Made by a program: the position numbers and the translations under genes
Source: Paguma larvata
Lineage: Eukaryota > Chordata > Mammalia > Carnivora > Viverridae
Direction of reading: 5' to 3'
DNA: 64,000 nucleotides
Assembly: GCA_030068075.1 (NCBI GenBank)
Contig: CM057832.1
Location: 78,524,502-78,588,501, forward strand
Part shown: positions 60,812-64,000 of the stretch, piece by piece
How the letters are laid out: every line of letters starts with the position of its first letter
Position numbering within the stretch: position 1 is the stretch's first letter
Notes under the pieces: generated by a model
The model's input: only the letters and a program-made list of their open reading frames with translations
The model's database searches: none
Told to the model about the DNA's origin: nothing

Positions 60812-63203
60812 TAAGTAGCGCCTTCAGATTTGAATCCAGACTTGTTTGAATAAACAAGTTGAGTGCCTTCCGCTTGTCTATCCTAATGTAAGAAGGACTG
60901 GCTTTTAACTCCCCAGCCTAAAAATCTGACCTTCAAATGACCTGATTACACAATCTAAATTACCTCTTGATCCCAGCTGGCACTGCTTTTCTTGGATTCC
61001 ATGATTCATTTACATGGTAAGAGTCTTCTTCCATATTTCAGGTTAATTTCACATCTCTCTGTGAACAATTATCTTGAACTTGAGTATGAACGTAGCTTTG
61101 ATCCAGCTCATTTTAGCCATTGTGAAAGTAATACATGTTGATTAAAAATATGCTTATTATGGATTTAGAGACTACCAAACAATAAAAGGAGGAAAAATAT
61201 TCACCTACAGCCTCACAAGCAGCAATGACTTTTGTTGAATTTCCTTCTAAGTTGTTTATTTTTTTCTCTATGTAAATTTTGAGATTTGTTTTAAGCACCA
61301 TCATAATCATGTATATATTTATACAATGAGATTTTTCATTTAGCATTAAAACGCTTATGTTGTTTCATATAACTCATAAACATACATTTTTTGAAATAAA
61401 ATAATTCATTTTTTCACACTGAGCTTCCCCCACTAAAAATATTAGTTTGAGTTTTAAACTCCGGTAAAGACATGGATCATGCACCTAAGCCCTCCTCCCC
61501 ATACCTTTAGAAAAGAGGAGGGGTCTGGTTGTAAGGATACCAGAGTCAGTGCTACCAACAACTTCTTCCCCAGTTTCTACCATGATTCTCAAACCCGCTT
61601 TCTGTAAGGGGTCTCCCTGGGCAAGAATAAACTTTGTGGTCATTCTATTATCACTTGAAACACTTGAAAAAGCTTTGGATTTAGTAGTATGCTAAGCCCA
61701 TATCTGCCTTAGCAAAGCCTTCCTAACCATTAAAATTGCATATTAATGCAGTTTATGAGTATCTACTGAAAACTGCACAGTGTTCCAGCATTTGAAACAA
61801 AGGATGATTATTAAATATGATGTTGCAGAAATGGTCCTTACTAGTGGATCCTTTTCACTCATCAAGTTTATATAATAAATTTTAATTCACGTAATGTTCA
61901 AACATTTTGTCAGGCAATTTGCCAAGGTGGACAGTGTCGCGGATTGTCAGGCATGGTAGACTTGACCTTAGTCAAACCCTGTGAGACAACTTTGTCCCCT
62001 GAATATGCAGTCCATGTGAAGGAGCCACAGGATAAGAAGAAATTACATGACAGAAAGAAATATGAAGACCCAGCCTAGACTTGACATCTGTGATGAATGC
62101 AGCCTTTCACTGATGGATTCTGCTGTCTTACCTTGATTGAATTTGCATTCCCCATGAACATGGCTCTGATGCTGTCCCTGATGAAAGTCCCACTGTATGT
62201 CTCCTGTTTGCTGTGTATAATACAACCACCAAGGTTACCCCCATACCAGAAGTTGACTAAGAAGACAATGACCTATTATTGAATAGTCACTGTATGGCAT
62301 TATTCCTTATGTGCAGTGAAGGCTAGGTCAGGGACAATGGTAGAAACCAGCTAGAACCACCAAAGAGAATCTTTCCTACTGTTCCTCTCACACATGCTCT
62401 GCGTCTCTTTTTGTTTTTCGTTTCCTTTTGAATTGTTTTGCAAGCAGTTTTATGAAACACCACTGAAACTGAGCTATTGATGAATAGTATTTTTTTTCTG
62501 TTCTGAACAAAAAAGTCCATGTCTTCTTAACTGCTTTGTGTCTCATCAGTATTTTTTTTAAATACTTTTTCTATGCATTTGGGAGCAAGAAATATAGCAT
62601 TTAAAGTTTGGTGGAAGCCAAATCCTGGGAAATTTAAGAAAAAAAATATATTTTTCAGGAGAGGACATACTCACGAGCTCAAAGCATAATTTTAAGCCAT
62701 TTGCAGCCCCCATGACTAGCATTTATTCCACAGAGGAGGATATGTGAGAAAGAGAGCAAGTACTTGGGGAATGAAGGATTTGCAGTAGCAGTTGCTAGAA
62801 CACCTGGCCCTCAGCCTGTCCAAACATTCTCCCGAATTTATAACATAAAATTGCCGTGTCAGAATGAGCCTCCAGGGAGCTAGAACAAACCAATCACAAG
62901 CTGTTCTGCTCCCTGTGTAAGGCTGAGTCGGGTCTCTTTCCTTCTGGATCCCAAAGCATTCAAAGTTAGGCCAAATATTTATGCCCCCAGGGGTAATTAC
63001 CTGTGTCTCATCATTTCATCATTCGGTCGTTATATATAAAAAAATAAGCACAGGAAAATTATTTACATGGAGACAGTTATTCTTATGCTTCTATTTGCTG
63101 TCATGGGTTCTCAACGCTTCAAGGCAAATTTTTCATTTGTGTTAAATGTTAACCAGATCCACTCAACTAGGATATGGGTCACTCCATAGAAACTTAAAGG
63201 ACA

Positions 63204-63453
63204 GGGGTGCCTGGGTGGCTCAGTTGACTACACGTTCAACTTTGACTCAGGTCATAATCTCGCAGTTTGTGGATTTGAGCCCTGGATCAGGCTCTCTGCT
63301 GACAGGTCAGAGTCTGGAGCCTGCTTTGGATGCTGCGTCTCCATCTTTCTCTGCCCCTCCCTCATTCATGCTTTGTCCCTCTGTCTCTCTGTCCCTCTCT
63401 CTGTCTCTCAAGAGTAAATAAATACTAATTAAAAATTAATTATAGAAAAAAAA
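63204..63453 (+). mobile_element. Carnivore tRNA-Lys SINE, sense
   Basis: Head ggggtgcctgggtggctcag, core ctgacaggtcagagtctggagc, CT-rich region with extra (CT) units, AAATAAATAC and a long A/T tail. The 15-bp duplication gaaacttaaaggaca / gaaagttaaaggaca has one mismatch. Confidence 0.94.
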
Positions 63454-63564
63454 GAAAGTTAAAGGACATGGCAACAAGAGAAAGAAACTAGGGATCATCG
63501 GGATGAAATCCACCCACTCAGCATCCCGGCGAGGATATTGGGACTCTCAATAATAACAGTATAG

Positions 63565-63783
63565 CAACAGCACTTACTGAGCACTTACTGTCTCCAGGTG
63601 GCTTGGTTTCTTGAGCCCATCTATCAGGCTAGGTAAGCATCTCCAACAATATGTCAAGGTCTTTTCTGACTGTGTTATACATATTCATTCACTTCTCACA
63701 ACAACCTATGAAGGCAGTCTTGTTAGTGTCATCGTCTGTAAAATAGACGACATGCTCAAGGCCACAGAACCAGTTACGTGGCC
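63565..63783 (-). repeat. MIR element, antisense
   Basis: 'ttactgagcacttactgtctccagg', 'ttcacttctcacaacaacc', 'catcgtctgtaaaatagacg' and 'caaggccacagaaccagttacg' follow reversed MIR order. Confidence 0.82.
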
Positions 63784-63908
63784 CAATATATTATATGGTT
63801 ATATATTATTGTATTACCTATAACATGTTATTTTATGAGAAAAAATATTATAATAAAATTATGTTGTTTAATATGTTGTTGAAACTTATAAAAATTCATT
63901 TTTCTAAA

Positions 63909-64000
63909 TTTTTTTAATGTTTATTGATTTTTGAGAGACAGACAGAGCAGAGCGTTGGCAGGGGAAGGGCAGAGAGAGAGGGAGACACAGAATCTGAAGC
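63909..64000 (-). mobile_element. Carnivore tRNA-Lys SINE, antisense, cut by window end
   Basis: T-rich start, aatgtttattgatttttgag, then the GA-rich region and 'ggagacacagaatctgaagc' up to the last base. The core and head continue beyond the window. Confidence 0.93.

Overview
This is nuclear DNA from a mammal, almost certainly a feliform carnivore and most likely a cat (Felidae). About 19 copies of the carnivore tRNA-Lys-derived SINE are scattered on both strands. Their tRNA head, the 'gctcagagcctggagcctgc' core and the CT-rich region before an AAATAAA/poly(A) tail match the cat-type family (SINEC_Fc class) and not the dog SINEC_Cf type. There are also carnivore L1 3' ends, mammal-wide MIR and L2 fossils, and old hAT and Tigger DNA transposon remnants. 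Nothing prokaryotic, viral or plasmid-like is visible.

The whole window lies inside one gene on the + strand, TRPM3, a TRP-melastatin cation channel. Two coding exons are present: 23751-23925 (175 nt) and 43527-43650 (124 nt). Both have canonical AG/GT borders and compatible phases, and together they encode part of the cytoplasmic N-terminal TRPM homology (SLOG-like) region. They split the window into three intron pieces: 1-23750 (its 5' end lies outside), 23926-43526 (complete, 19,601 bp) and 43651-64000 (its 3' end lies outside).

The most important element is the microRNA gene MIR204 at 3360-3469. It lies in the first intron piece, on the same strand as TRPM3 and about 20 kb upstream of the 175-nt exon. 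This is the known mammalian arrangement, in which the channel gene hosts the microRNA (intron 6 in the usual human numbering).

The rest is intronic. It holds a decayed RPS2 processed pseudogene (about 56326-57220), two 5'-truncated L1 tails (9867-10325 minus, 43227-43361 plus), a Tigger-like element with recognisable ends (55471-55952), several hAT-type elements, many MIR and L2 pieces, microsatellites, a long AT-rich tract (16340-16660), a long purine tract (38607-38737) and two G-rich clusters. Unique intronic DNA with no recognisable element fills the remaining spaces. I see no undescribed system. The best items for follow-up are the intronic microRNA, an inverted SINE pair around the 175-nt exon, a sense L1 tail carrying poly(A) signals just upstream of the second exon, a young SINE insertion, and a 28-bp A-rich insertion with an exact 18-bp target duplication.
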